Origin: Pseudomonadota bacterium
Lineage (GTDB): Bacteria; Pseudomonadota; Gammaproteobacteria; Burkholderiales; Gallionellaceae
DNA: 64,000 nt
NCBI GenBank assembly: GCA_021821945.1
Contig: JAJZTF010000012.1
Span: forward strand, 32,500-96,499
Direction: 5' to 3'
The notes beneath the pieces are model-generated. The model was not told the DNA's origin, did no database searches, and saw only the letters and a program-made list of their open reading frames with translations. The position numbers and the translations under genes were made by a program. Numbering within the stretch: the first letter of the stretch is position 1; the number at the start of each line of letters is the position of its first letter. Shown here piece by piece: positions 22,057-32,339 of this stretch.

Positions 22057-22260
22057 ATGGCAACTGGCACAGTTAAATGGTTCAACGACGCAAAGGGTTT
22101 TGGTTTCATTACACCCGATGACGGCAGTGAAGACCTGTTCGCGCATTTCTCTGCAATCAACATGAGCGGTTTCAAGTCGCTCAAAGAAGGTCAGAAGGTC
22201 ACCTTTGAAGTTGTTCAGGGTCCAAAAGGCAAGCAAGCTTCCAACATCCAGACTCCTTAG
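22057..22260 (+). CDS. cold-shock-domain protein (CspA family)
   Basis: [34 protein letters not shown] (RNP1/RNP2 motifs). Confidence 0.97.
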   Translation: MATGTVKWFNDAKGFGFITPDDGSEDLFAHFSAINMSGFKSLKEGQKVTFEVVQGPKGKQASNIQTP

Positions 22261-22282
22261 TAGTACTGCAGCATGCTGGAAG

Positions 22283-22306
22283 AACCCGGCGGAGCCGGGT
22301 TTTTTT
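22283..22306 (+). terminator. Rho-independent terminator after csp
   Basis: AACCCGGC-GGA-GCCGGGTT followed by a T-run. Confidence 0.85.
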
Positions 22307-22382
22307 ATGCGTGTCGAAGGCGCATTCCCCATCCAAAGCCGACACATGGCGCTATAATTTCCCCCTGACTTGAGGGGGTGCG

Positions 22383-24563
22383 ATGAATAAAGTCCTCAAA
22401 TACGGCCTGTTTGCTGCGGGTTCCATCCTGGCGGCTGCCGTGGCAACCATGGGGTATCTGGTTGCAACTTTCAACCCCAACGAATACAAGGATGAAATCA
22501 TCCGCGCGGTGAAAGACGGCAGCCAGCGCACCCTGCATCTCGACGGGGACATCAGCCTGCGCGTCTTCCCCTACATAGGCGCAAGCCTGGAGCGGGTTTC
22601 CCTTTCCGAATACAGGAGCGAGCAGATCTTCGCCTCGGTGGATACGGTCAAGGTGTCGCTCGAGCTGTTTCCCCTTTTCAGGCACGAACTGATCGTGGAC
22701 GACGTGATCGTGAAGGGGCTTGCCGCAAACATCGTGAGGCACAAGGACGGCACGACCAACCTGGACGATCTTTTCGGGCAGAAGAAGGAAGAGAAAAAGA
22801 CGCCTGTCAGGTTCGATGTCGCATCGGTGCTGGTCAAGAATGCCCGCATCTCCTACCTTGATGAGGGGGCTGGCGAGCAGTATGCGCTGAATCTCGAGAA
22901 ACTGGAGACGGGGCGCATCGCACCAGGCGTACCGGTGAAGGTCGAACTCGCCGCGGATGCCAGGGGCGCGAAGCTCGACCTCAACGCGAAACTTGCGGGC
23001 ATCCTGGACTTCGATCCTGAAAAAAAGCGCTACGGCATGGCTGACATCAAGCTCATGGTCACGGGCTCGGCACAGGACTACTCCGGCATCAAGCTGACCG
23101 CCTCCGGCGACATGGGTGCGGATCTTTCATCCGGGGCATTATCCGCAAAGGGCTTCGAGCTCAATGCATCCGGCAGAAAAGGAGGTTCTCCATTCGAGGC
23201 GAAACTTTCGCTGCCGGAATTGTATGCGGCCAGGGACAGGCTGTCCGCGCGGCAGATGAGGCTTGATGCAAAGCTCGACAACGGCAATCTGGTCGCAGGA
23301 GTCGCCTTGCAGGATCTTTCGGGCAATGCAAAGTCATTCGGCGCCGGCAAGCTTCTCCTTGATGTTGCGCTGCAGATGCCAGACCAGGCCATCAATTTCA
23401 AGCTCTCCTCCCCGGTCTCGGGTAGCCTGGATGCCGGAAGGCTGGACCTCAACCGGCTGGATATCGCGGTCAACGGACAGTTCGACACCCTGCCCGGAAA
23501 ACCCGTGAGCAGCCAAATGAAGGGAAGTGCGAGCATCGATGTGAAGAACCGGGTTTTGCAGGCGTCGCTTGCGGGAGGATTCCTGCAAAGCAGGGTCAAG
23601 GCAAAAATCGGTGTATATGGTTTTCCTGATCCGGAAGTGAAATTCGATGCGGATATCGACCAGTTCGATGCCGATCTTTACATGCCCAGGAGGGCAGGGC
23701 AGGGCGAGAAGCCCTTCGACCTGTCCTTTCTGCGCGGCCTGAATCTTGACGGCAGCCTGGCCCTTGGCAGGCTCACCGTTCAAAACATCAAGGCAGGCGA
23801 TGTGAAGCTCAACATTGCGGCGCACCGCGGGAGTCTTCTCGCAAGCCCGATTTCTGCGAAACTTTACCGGGGAAGCGTTGCCGGCAGCCTGGGTGTTGAT
23901 GCAAAGGACGTCCCTTCCTTCAGGGTCGATGCGAATCTGAACGGGGTAGATGTGGCGGCGCTGACGCGTGACGCAGCGGACTTCGACATGCTGGAAGGAA
24001 GCGGAAACTTGGCGGCGAAGGTTGCGATGCAGGGCAACAGGGTGAGCGTCATGAAGAAGACGATGTCGGGAAGCGTCTCGCTGCACCTTGCGGACGGCGC
24101 GATCAAGGGGATCAACATCGCGCAGAAGCTGCGCGATGCGAAGGGCATGCTGACAGGCCAGCAGACGCAGAATGCGGACCAGCGCCAGAAGACGGACTTT
24201 TCGGAACTCAGGGGGACATTCGATATCGCCAAAGGGATCGCGCACAACGAGGATCTGGCGCTCAAGTCGCCGCTGCTGCGCGCAACCGGTTCCGGCGACA
24301 TCGACATAGGCGAAAGCCGCATGAACTACCTTGCAAGAGTCACGCTCGCAGGAACGCTGGAAGGGCAGGGCGGGCGGGAGAACGTGCGCGGCATCACCGT
24401 TCCCGTGCGGATCGAAGGCCCTTTCTCGGGGCTCAGGTACACGCTGGATTTCGGCGCGATGGCGAACGAGGCCGCAAGGCAGAAGCTGGAGGAGGCAAAA
24501 CAGAAGGTCAGGAGCAGGGCGGAGGAGCAGCTGAAGGACAGCCTCAAGGGGCTCTTCAAATAA
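22383..24563 (+). CDS. AsmA family protein
   Basis: N-terminal TM; FNPNEYKDEIIRAVKDGSQRTLHLDGDISLRVFPYIGASLERVSLSE; long repetitive beta region. Confidence 0.88.
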   Translation: MNKVLKYGLFAAGSILAAAVATMGYLVATFNPNEYKDEIIRAVKDGSQRTLHLDGDISLRVFPYIGASLERVSLSEYRSEQIFASVDTVKVSLELFPLFRHELIVDDVIVKGLAANIVRHKDGTTNLDDLFGQKKEEKKTPVRFDVASVLVKNARISYLDEGAGEQYALNLEKLETGRIAPGVPVKVELAADARGAKLDLNAKLAGILDFDPEKKRYGMADIKLMVTGSAQDYSGIKLTASGDMGADLSSGALSAKGFELNASGRKGGSPFEAKLSLPELYAARDRLSARQMRLDAKLDNGNLVAGVALQDLSGNAKSFGAGKLLLDVALQMPDQAINFKLSSPVSGSLDAGRLDLNRLDIAVNGQFDTLPGKPVSSQMKGSASIDVKNRVLQASLAGGFLQSRVKAKIGVYGFPDPEVKFDADIDQFDADLYMPRRAGQGEKPFDLSFLRGLNLDGSLALGRLTVQNIKAGDVKLNIAAHRGSLLASPISAKLYRGSVAGSLGVDAKDVPSFRVDANLNGVDVAALTRDAADFDMLEGSGNLAAKVAMQGNRVSVMKKTMSGSVSLHLADGAIKGINIAQKLRDAKGMLTGQQTQNADQRQKTDFSELRGTFDIAKGIAHNEDLALKSPLLRATGSGDIDIGESRMNYLARVTLAGTLEGQGGRENVRGITVPVRIEGPFSGLRYTLDFGAMANEAARQKLEEAKQKVRSRAEEQLKDSLKGLFK

Positions 24564-24679
24564 TGCCATCTGGTCCAGTTTTTCCGTCGGACTGAACCTT
24601 CCGTTCGTCGGAAACGCGCCGGACAAAACCGATGTGCTTTCCGCTTGTCACCTGATTCCTGCCTATCAGCGGAATCTTA

Positions 24680-24694
24680 TGGAAAGCGACTTGC
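24680..24694 (+). promoter_or_regulatory. candidate sigma-54 (-24/-12) promoter of the pil operon
   Basis: TGGAAAGCGACTTGC: GG-N10-GC spacing, ~43 nt upstream of the pilE ATG. Confidence 0.4.
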
Positions 24695-24736
24695 GCTTTC
24701 ATTATGCTGCAACTCCGAACATTCCCAGAGACGATC

Positions 24737-25123
24737 ATGAAATCCAGATTCCAGGGCGGTTTCACGCTGATAGAGCTGATGGTCGTGGTTGCCATCGTGG
24801 GCATCCTGGCGCTGATCGCCTATCCCAGCTATCAGGATTCCGTGCGCAAGGGGCATCGCGGCGATGCACAAAGCTATATGATGAGCCTGGCGCAGCTCGA
24901 GCAGCAGTACTTCACCGACAACCGCTCCTATGCGGGATCGGTGGCGGCGCTGAATTCCTCCGTTCCCGCATCGGTGTCGCCCTTCTATACGGTATCGGTG
25001 GCGGTGACTGCCGGGCCTCCTCCGGGCTATACGATCACCGCGACTGCGATCGGCTCCCAGGCTGCGGACGGCAACCTGACGCTGGACAACTTTGGCACCA
25101 AGACGCCGAGCTCATCATGGTGA
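24737..25123 (+). CDS. pilE: type IV pilin / PilE-like protein
   Basis: Prepilin motif [27 protein letters not shown]. Confidence 0.93.
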   Translation: MKSRFQGGFTLIELMVVVAIVGILALIAYPSYQDSVRKGHRGDAQSYMMSLAQLEQQYFTDNRSYAGSVAALNSSVPASVSPFYTVSVAVTAGPPPGYTITATAIGSQAADGNLTLDNFGTKTPSSSW

Positions 25124-25572
25124 TGCGGCTGCAACATGGATTCACGATGGTGGAGATGCTGGTGACGCTGATCATCGTCGGCATACTGGCGGGGCTTGCC
25201 GCGCCTGCGTTTACCTCGCTTGTCGCGAGCCAGAACATCAAGACATCTGCATCCATGCTCCAGTCTTCGCTGCTTGCTGCGAGGTCTGAGGCCCTGAAGC
25301 GAAATACCGACGTCATCGTGTCTCCGATTGGCGGCCAGTGGGCGTCGGGCTGGACGGTTGCAGTGTCGGCAACCGGGGAGGTTCTCACGAACAACAACAA
25401 GGCCTCGCAGGCCGTGATCGCCGGACCCTCCGGCATCACATACAACAACGCGGGCCGCGTCTCGTCCGGAGGCGGAGGGTCGTTCAAGTTCTCCTCCGCA
25501 GCGACCAGCGACATACGCTGCCTGAACATCGGGCTTTCCGGCATGCCCACGATCACGATATCGGGGTGCTGA
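25123..25572 (+). CDS. fimT: FimT/GspH-type minor pseudopilin
   Basis: HGFTMVEMLVTLIIVGILAGLAAPAF; position in pil operon; could start 6 nt upstream at 25117. Confidence 0.85.
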   Translation: MRLQHGFTMVEMLVTLIIVGILAGLAAPAFTSLVASQNIKTSASMLQSSLLAARSEALKRNTDVIVSPIGGQWASGWTVAVSATGEVLTNNNKASQAVIAGPSGITYNNAGRVSSGGGGSFKFSSAATSDIRCLNIGLSGMPTITISGC

Positions 25573-26129
25573 TGATGAAAACTTTGAAGTCAATTCAGGC
25601 AAAGCAGGGCGGCTTCATGCTGCTGGAGGTGCTGATCAGCATCATCATCCTTGCCTTCGGCCTGCTTGGCTTGGCCGGACTGCAGCTCAAGGTGCAGGGC
25701 TCCGAGACCGAGTCCTATCAGCGTGCCCAGGCGATATTGCTGACCCAGGAGATGGCGAGCATGCTAAGCGCGAATCGCGCAAATGCGTCCAGCTATGTGA
25801 CCAGCTCTCCGCTTGGAACCGGGGATGGCGAGCCGTCGAGCTGTACCAATCTGACCGGCGTGCAGCTCGACCAATGCACCTGGAGCAATCAGCTCAAGGG
25901 CGCATCCGAGGTGAATTCGGGAGCCAACGTGGGTGCGATGACGAATGCGGTTGGCTGCATCGAATCTCTGGGCGGATCTCCCAGCGTGTACCGGGTGACC
26001 GTCGCATGGCAGGGCATGACGCAGTTGAGCCCGCCTGCGCTGACCTGCGGGCAGAATCTCTACGGTAATGACGGCAATCGCCGGGCCATTTCCTCTCTCG
26101 TCACCATAGCCAGCCTGACAGCGCCATGA
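25572..26129 (+). CDS. pilV: type IV pilus modification protein PilV
   Basis: GGFMLLEVLISIIILAFGLLGLAGLQ; ATGA overlap with fimT. Confidence 0.9.
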   Translation: MMKTLKSIQAKQGGFMLLEVLISIIILAFGLLGLAGLQLKVQGSETESYQRAQAILLTQEMASMLSANRANASSYVTSSPLGTGDGEPSSCTNLTGVQLDQCTWSNQLKGASEVNSGANVGAMTNAVGCIESLGGSPSVYRVTVAWQGMTQLSPPALTCGQNLYGNDGNRRAISSLVTIASLTAP

Positions 26130-27100
26130 ACAGCCAAGCAAGAATCAAGGGATTTTCCCTTATCGAACTGATGATAGGCATCACCCTGGGACTGCTCGTG
26201 GTGGCGGGCGTCGGCACCATCTTCGCGAACAACTACAGGACGCGGGTGGAAACCGAGAAGACCAACCTCCAGATAGAAAACGGGCGCTATGCGGCGCAGC
26301 TTCTGGCCGACGAGATGCGCATGGCGGGCTATTACGGCGAATTGGATCCCACGAGCCTCCCCACTCCCCCAACGCTGCCCGATCCCTGCGATACCACCAA
26401 TGCGACGCTGGTTTCCGCAGTCGCCCTGCCGGTCCAGGGGGTGGACAATGCGGCTGTTGCGCCTACCTGCATATCGGATCTGAAACCGGGCACGGACATC
26501 TTTGTCGACAGGCGCGCGAGCGGCTGCGTGCAGGGAACCCCGGGCTGCGCCGCCGGAAACTATGTATATTTCCAGGATTCGCTTTGCAGCACATCGGCCG
26601 GCCAGTACCTCATCAGCTCGAACACCGGAAGTCTTAACCTGACGGCCAAGGACTGCGCGACGACTGCCGACATCCGTTCCTATCGCACCAACATCTATTT
26701 CGTGGCGCAGAATGATCAGCCGGGAGACGGCATACCCACGCTCAAGGTTGCCGAGCTCGGCAGCGCGGGATACACCATCACGCCGCTGGTCGAAGGGATA
26801 GACCAGTTCCAGATCGAATACGGCATAGACACCAACGGCGACAGCATCCCCGATGTCTATGCCTCGGATCCTGGGGCATATGGAGGTTGCACAGGCGTTG
26901 CCTGTCAGACCAACTGGAGAAACGTGGTGACGGCAAGGCTTTACATCCTGGCAAGGAACACCCAGCCCAGCGGGGGATACACCGATACCCATGTGTATAC
27001 CGCAGGCGGCAACACCTATGGTCCTTACAACGATGCCTACAAGCGCCATCTTTATACCAGCCTTGTGAGGTTCAACAACATAGCCGGGAGACTGGAATGA
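26126..27100 (+). CDS. pilW: type IV pilus assembly protein PilW
   Basis: KGFSLIELMIGITLGLLVVAGVGTIF; position between pilV and pilX. Confidence 0.9.
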   Translation: MNSQARIKGFSLIELMIGITLGLLVVAGVGTIFANNYRTRVETEKTNLQIENGRYAAQLLADEMRMAGYYGELDPTSLPTPPTLPDPCDTTNATLVSAVALPVQGVDNAAVAPTCISDLKPGTDIFVDRRASGCVQGTPGCAAGNYVYFQDSLCSTSAGQYLISSNTGSLNLTAKDCATTADIRSYRTNIYFVAQNDQPGDGIPTLKVAELGSAGYTITPLVEGIDQFQIEYGIDTNGDSIPDVYASDPGAYGGCTGVACQTNWRNVVTARLYILARNTQPSGGYTDTHVYTAGGNTYGPYNDAYKRHLYTSLVRFNNIAGRLE

Positions 27101-27666
27101 AAAAACAGCGCGGGTTTTCCCTGCTCGTCAGCATGATCATGCTGCTTTTGATGACGCTGCTTGCGATCGCCTCCTTCCACATGGGAAGCAGCCAGACTGC
27201 GGTCGTAGCGAACGCCCAGCACAAAAACGAAGGCATGGATGCGGCAACGCAGGCGATAGAGGAGGTCGTCAATTCCAGCAACTTCACGCAGAATCCCGCG
27301 GCAGCCATCCCCAACACCAACTGCACGGCAGGCGGCGGAGCGAACACCTGGTGCGTGGACAGCAATGGCGATGGCGTCCAGGATTTCACGGTGACCATGC
27401 CTGTTCAGCCCAAGTGCGTGGAAGCCGCACCGATACAGAACAGCCAGTTGAACCTGCAGAATCCGGATGATCTCGCGTGCTCGTCAGGCACGCAGCAGAA
27501 TTTCGGCGTGACCGGAGGAAGCAATTCCGGCAATTCGCTGTGCGCCAATTCGACCTGGGAGATCACGGCGCAGGCCAATGATCCGGCGACGGAAACCAGC
27601 ACCACGGTCACGCAGGGCGTGAGCATGCGCATTCCTGTAACCGCCATGACCAACAACTGTCCGTAA
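27097..27666 (+). CDS. pilX: type IV pilus assembly protein PilX
   Basis: MKKQRGFSLLVSMIMLLLMTLLAIASF; 4-bp overlap with pilW. Confidence 0.88.
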   Translation: MKKQRGFSLLVSMIMLLLMTLLAIASFHMGSSQTAVVANAQHKNEGMDAATQAIEEVVNSSNFTQNPAAAIPNTNCTAGGGANTWCVDSNGDGVQDFTVTMPVQPKCVEAAPIQNSQLNLQNPDDLACSSGTQQNFGVTGGSNSGNSLCANSTWEITAQANDPATETSTTVTQGVSMRIPVTAMTNNCP

Positions 27667-27676
27667 GGAGAGGAAG

Positions 27677-30600
27677 ATGAATTCCAAAATGATCCTGAAG
27701 CGCCTGCCGTTTCTCCTGCTGGCTTCAAGCATGACAGCAAAGGCGATGGATATCGATCTTTACACGCTGAACAGCGGCACCAACAATCCCGCGCCCAACG
27801 TGCTCATCGTGCTGGACAACACCTCCAACTGGTCTAGGCAGGATCAGCACTGGCCGGACAGCGGAATCAACCAGGGTCAGGCCGAAGTTCAGGCGATACA
27901 GAACGTCCTGCAAACTCTCAATGCGAATGTGAATGTGGGTCTTCTGGAATTCGTCACCGGCGGCAATTCGAACGACAACGGCGGGTTCGTGCGTCAGGCC
28001 ATAGCACCCATGGGACCGAACCAGAACAACGGTCCGGCGAACTTGAGCGCTTTCTCAGCCAAGCTCACCACCATTTTCAACAACACCACCTCCAGCACGG
28101 AAAAGCAGAACTCGGGCGAGGCCTACGGCAACCTGATGTACGATGCCTACAATTATCTGGCGGGGAAAACGCCGTTTGCCGCGAGTGCCGACGTGGTGTC
28201 CTCCATCGCCGACTCGAACGGCTACAGCACGAACTATACGCAGTTCAAGACGCCGCTCACGAGCGATGACGGATGCGCGACCACCTACATCATCTTCATC
28301 GGCAATCCGAACAGCAAGGGGCCGGTCAAGGACCTTGCCGCGAATACGACGGCCCTGTCCGGTCTGGGCGGAAACACCGCCCAGCTCAATCTGCCGAATT
28401 TCACGGTGTCGGCGACTGGCACGGGCCTTGCGACCGATGTGCCGACCGGGACTTCCACGCTGGACACCAATCCCTTCAATGCGGACGAGTGGGCGCGCTT
28501 CATGTACCAGAACGGGGTCAACGTGGGCGGCACCGTCTATAACGTCAACACATACACGATAGATGTCTGGTATTCGGCGCCCAATGCGCAGCAGAGCGGG
28601 CTATTATCGAGCATGGCGAGAAACGGCGGGGGAAAATATCTGGTCGCCAACAACGAAAGCCAGATCGCATCAGCCTTGCAGTCCATCTTCTCGGAAATAC
28701 TGGCGCGCAACTCGGCATTTGCCTCGGCCAGCCTGCCGATCTCCGCGACCAACCGCGCGCAGAACGACAACCAGGTCTATATCGGGATGTTCAGGCCCAA
28801 TCCCAATTCCCTGCCGCGCTGGTTCGGCAACATGAAGCGTTACCAGATCGCCAACTTCTCGGGGCAGGCCAACCTCGCGGACGTGAACGGGCTGCCTGCG
28901 ACAGACACGACCACCGGGTTCATCACGCCCTGCGCGGTCAGCTGGTGGACAACTGATTCGTTGAATTACTGGGCGAACGTTTCAGGAGGCACGATAAGCC
29001 CACGAGTCTTCTTCACATCCGCCAACACGCCGGGGCTTTCCTGGGGAACCCAGGGGGATGACACCAATCTTGCCAAGAGCATCTGTTCGCTCACCGGAAC
29101 CAATGTGTATTCCGATACCCCGGATGGCCCCATCGTCGAGAAGGGCGGTGTTGCAGAGATGCTGCGCAATGCGACCAGCCGCAACATCCTGACCCAGTCT
29201 GGCAACTCACTGGTGCCATTCAATACGGCGAATGCGGCGATCTCGTCGAACACCACCATCAATGCAAACATCGTGAATTTCATATCAGGCCAGGATGTCA
29301 CGGGGGAGATCAATGCGACCGCATCGACTGCCAACCGTCCTTCGATACACGGCGACGTGATCCATTCCAAGCCTATCCCTGTGGACTATGGCGGTACGAC
29401 CGGCATCATGGTTTTTTACGGGGCCAACGACGGCACATATCATGCCGTGAATGCGGCGACCGGGACAGAGTCCTGGGCATTTGTCGCGCCGGAATTCTTC
29501 CCCAACCTTGAGCGGCTGATGGACAACACACCGGCGATTTCATCGACATCCCCCAAGGGATTCTATTTCGATGGTTCCACGGGAATCTATCAGAATGCCA
29601 ACAATTCCAGCGTGTGGATATATCCCGCGATGCGCCGCGGCGGACGCATGATCTATGCATTTGACGTGAGCACGCCTTCCAGCCCTGCCTTCCTCTGGAA
29701 GGCGGGATGTCCGGCTGTAGGCAGCAACACCGGATGCACTGCAGGTCTTGCCAACATAGGGCAGACCTGGTCCACGCCTTCTGTCGCCATCCTGCCAGGC
29801 TATTCGACCACCAAGCCTGTCGTGATCGTCGGCGGAGGTTATGATGCATGCGAGGATGCGGATACCAGCACGCCGAGCTGTTCTGCACCCACCGGAAATG
29901 GAGTGTATGTGTTCGATGCGCAAAGCGGCGCGCTGCTTGCATCCTTTGCCACGGTGCGCAGCGTCGCGGCAGACGTGGCACTGGTGGACATCAATTACGA
30001 CGGCAATGTGGATGCGGCCTATGTGGCCGACACCGGAGGCAACATATACCGCATAGACTTTTCGGATCCTGCGAATTCCTTTGCTCCAAAGGCGGCTGCA
30101 AACTGGAACATCACCAGGGTTGCCTACACGAACGGTTCTGGCAGGAAGTTCCTGTTCGCGCCGGCAGTGCTGCCCTACAACAATCAGGTATACGTTGCGC
30201 TAGGTTCGGGCGATCGCGAGCATCCCCTGATCACCAACTATCCCTACAAGACGCCGATCAAGAACCGCTTCTATGTCTATCTCGACAATCCGAACAGCGG
30301 CTCCACCACACCGGTCAACCTGGACGGCGCGAGCATGCTTAACAGCACGACAGACCCGGGTTGCGGCAACAGCCAGGTGCTGCCCAATGGCGCCTATTCC
30401 GGCTGGTACATGGATCTGACCGCCTATGGGGTGGGCGAGCAGGTGGTGACTTCCGCGCTGATCACGGGCGGGCTCGTCACCTTCAGCACCAACCGGCCGG
30501 TGAGCAGCGTCAACAGTTGCGCAAATCCATTGGGCGAGGCGCGCGGCTACTGGGTCAACCTGCTGAACGGGTCTGGCGCTGTCGGCACGACTGGCGCAGT

Positions 30601-30853
30601 CTGCACGCCGATAGGCGGGGTGGATGCGAACGGCAATGCCATCTCGCGTTCGACGACCTTTGTCGGCGGCGGCCTGCCTCCATCTCCGGTGGTTGGCAAC
30701 GTCAACGTCAATGGATCGGTCGAGACCGTGGTGATAGGTGCGGCACAGAAAAATGGCGGTGCGAGCACGGCGATCTCCGGACAGAACATAAAGCCGCCGA
30801 TCTCGACGCGCCGCAAGCGGGTCTACTGGCGCATCAACGGCGACAACCATTAG
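27677..30853 (+). CDS. pilY1: PilY1-like type IV pilus tip adhesin
   Basis: 1058 aa; N-terminal vWA-like region (NVLIVLDNTSNWS), C-terminal beta-propeller motifs including DINYDGNVDAAYVADTGGNIYRIDF; last gene of pil operon. Confidence 0.9.
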   Translation: MNSKMILKRLPFLLLASSMTAKAMDIDLYTLNSGTNNPAPNVLIVLDNTSNWSRQDQHWPDSGINQGQAEVQAIQNVLQTLNANVNVGLLEFVTGGNSNDNGGFVRQAIAPMGPNQNNGPANLSAFSAKLTTIFNNTTSSTEKQNSGEAYGNLMYDAYNYLAGKTPFAASADVVSSIADSNGYSTNYTQFKTPLTSDDGCATTYIIFIGNPNSKGPVKDLAANTTALSGLGGNTAQLNLPNFTVSATGTGLATDVPTGTSTLDTNPFNADEWARFMYQNGVNVGGTVYNVNTYTIDVWYSAPNAQQSGLLSSMARNGGGKYLVANNESQIASALQSIFSEILARNSAFASASLPISATNRAQNDNQVYIGMFRPNPNSLPRWFGNMKRYQIANFSGQANLADVNGLPATDTTTGFITPCAVSWWTTDSLNYWANVSGGTISPRVFFTSANTPGLSWGTQGDDTNLAKSICSLTGTNVYSDTPDGPIVEKGGVAEMLRNATSRNILTQSGNSLVPFNTANAAISSNTTINANIVNFISGQDVTGEINATASTANRPSIHGDVIHSKPIPVDYGGTTGIMVFYGANDGTYHAVNAATGTESWAFVAPEFFPNLERLMDNTPAISSTSPKGFYFDGSTGIYQNANNSSVWIYPAMRRGGRMIYAFDVSTPSSPAFLWKAGCPAVGSNTGCTAGLANIGQTWSTPSVAILPGYSTTKPVVIVGGGYDACEDADTSTPSCSAPTGNGVYVFDAQSGALLASFATVRSVAADVALVDINYDGNVDAAYVADTGGNIYRIDFSDPANSFAPKAAANWNITRVAYTNGSGRKFLFAPAVLPYNNQVYVALGSGDREHPLITNYPYKTPIKNRFYVYLDNPNSGSTTPVNLDGASMLNSTTDPGCGNSQVLPNGAYSGWYMDLTAYGVGEQVVTSALITGGLVTFSTNRPVSSVNSCANPLGEARGYWVNLLNGSGAVGTTGAVCTPIGGVDANGNAISRSTTFVGGGLPPSPVVGNVNVNGSVETVVIGAAQKNGGASTAISGQNIKPPISTRRKRVYWRINGDNH

Positions 30854-30862
30854 CGGGAAATG

Positions 30863-31261
30863 CTAGCGCATCCTGATGATGCCGGTTGCAAGCGATATCT
30901 CGCGCAGGAAGCAGAGCAGGGCCAAGGTGAGCGCTGCCATCGCGGCGATGAAGAAGAGGGAGACAGTCCCGGAAGGGTCGCGGTTCAGCTCTGATCCGAT
31001 GAAGAGCGCCGCGATCACGATGCAGACGAACAGGGCGGAGATCGTGCAAAGGCTGATGGACCAGTGTATCCAGCGCGCCCGCAGCACGAGGACTTTCATC
31101 TCGTCTCCGTGAGTGTCCCAGTCTACCGAGCGGAATCTGTCTATCACGCGTCCCAGCCTGCCGGACAGCACGCTCAAGAATGCCCCGACGCCTGTCAGGA
31201 GGAATACGGGCGCGACTGCCTGCTGTATCGCATGCGCCGCAACGATGAGTTCAGCATGCAT
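30863..31261 (-). CDS. DUF2721 family membrane protein
   Basis: IQQAVAPVFLLTGVGAFLSVLSGRLGRVIDR plus C-terminal TM segments. Confidence 0.8.
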   Translation of the reverse strand: MHAELIVAAHAIQQAVAPVFLLTGVGAFLSVLSGRLGRVIDRFRSVDWDTHGDEMKVLVLRARWIHWSISLCTISALFVCIVIAALFIGSELNRDPSGTVSLFFIAAMAALTLALLCFLREISLATGIIRMR

Positions 31262-31329
31262 GTTTCTTTTCCTTTTTCGGCCATTCTAGCACGGGAATGC
31301 GCAAACTGCATTCCGCATATAATGCATCC

Positions 31330-32337
31330 ATGTCCTCTGATCGCGCCTCGTTCTCGTCTTCCCTGATCGCCTGGCAGCAGAGCCACGGGCGCAACGACCT
31401 GCCATGGCAGGGAAAAGACCCCTATCGCGTGTGGCTATCCGAGATCATGCTGCAACAGACCCAGGTTGCGACGGTGATTCCCTATTATCTCCGCTTCGTC
31501 GACGCATTCCCGAGCGTCGGGGCTTTGGCGCAGGCAAGCGAAGATGCGGTGCTTGCCTGCTGGAGCGGGCTTGGCTACTACGCGAGAGGGCGCAATCTGC
31601 ACAAGGCTGCCAGGATGATCATGGCGCTTCACGGCGGCGTGTTTCCCAAAAGGCATGAAGACATCCTGAACCTGCCGGGGGTGGGGAGATCGACTGCGGC
31701 GGCGATCTCGGCCCAGGCATTTGGCGAAAAGCGCGCGATACTGGACGGAAACGTCAGGCGCGTGCTCGCCCGCCATTGCGGAATAGCGGGGCATGGCAAG
31801 GCGGTGGAGGATGAGCTCTGGAGGATCGCAGAGTCTTTGCTCCCTGACCGCGATGTTGCGATCTACACTCAGGCGCTGATGGACATGGGGGCCATGCTCT
31901 GCAAAAGGAGCAGCCCGATGTGCGGTTCATGTCCAGTAAGGACCGGATGCGTTGCTTTCGACACGGGCCGCGTGCATGAGCTGCCCACGCCAAAGCCCAG
32001 GAAAAGGCTGCCGGAGCGCCATGCCAGATTCCTGATCGCCCTGAACGATGGAATGATCATGCTGGAAAGGCGCGGATCCAGGGGGATATGGGGAGGGCTT
32101 TGGAGCCTGCCACAGCTCGAAGACGGGATTGATCTTCATGACTGGGAGATAGTCGAGCGCATCGAAATGCCGGGGCTCGTTCACACCTTCACGCATTTCA
32201 GGCTTTGCATTTCCCCTGTTGTTTTGAGGCTGAGTGAAAGACCAAAGCACCAGGGGGAACATGCGTGGATGAGAGTGGATGAGGCATTGCAGGCGGCTAT
32301 CCCTGCGCCGGTCAGGAATTTGCTCCTGAGCCTCTAG
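31330..32337 (+). CDS. mutY: A/G-specific adenine glycosylase
   Basis: LPWQ..DPYRVWLSEIMLQQTQV, LPGVGRSTAAAI, C-X6-C-X2-C-X5-C Fe-S motif. Confidence 0.97.
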   Translation: MSSDRASFSSSLIAWQQSHGRNDLPWQGKDPYRVWLSEIMLQQTQVATVIPYYLRFVDAFPSVGALAQASEDAVLACWSGLGYYARGRNLHKAARMIMALHGGVFPKRHEDILNLPGVGRSTAAAISAQAFGEKRAILDGNVRRVLARHCGIAGHGKAVEDELWRIAESLLPDRDVAIYTQALMDMGAMLCKRSSPMCGSCPVRTGCVAFDTGRVHELPTPKPRKRLPERHARFLIALNDGMIMLERRGSRGIWGGLWSLPQLEDGIDLHDWEIVERIEMPGLVHTFTHFRLCISPVVLRLSERPKHQGEHAWMRVDEALQAAIPAPVRNLLLSL

Positions 32338-32339
32338 CC

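Noticed and set aside
22353-22383. CCCCCT-GACTTG-AGGGGG hairpin masking the asmA-like SD
   Set aside because: With TATAAT at 22353-22358, the TSS would fall near 22365, so the 5' arm is probably not transcribed.
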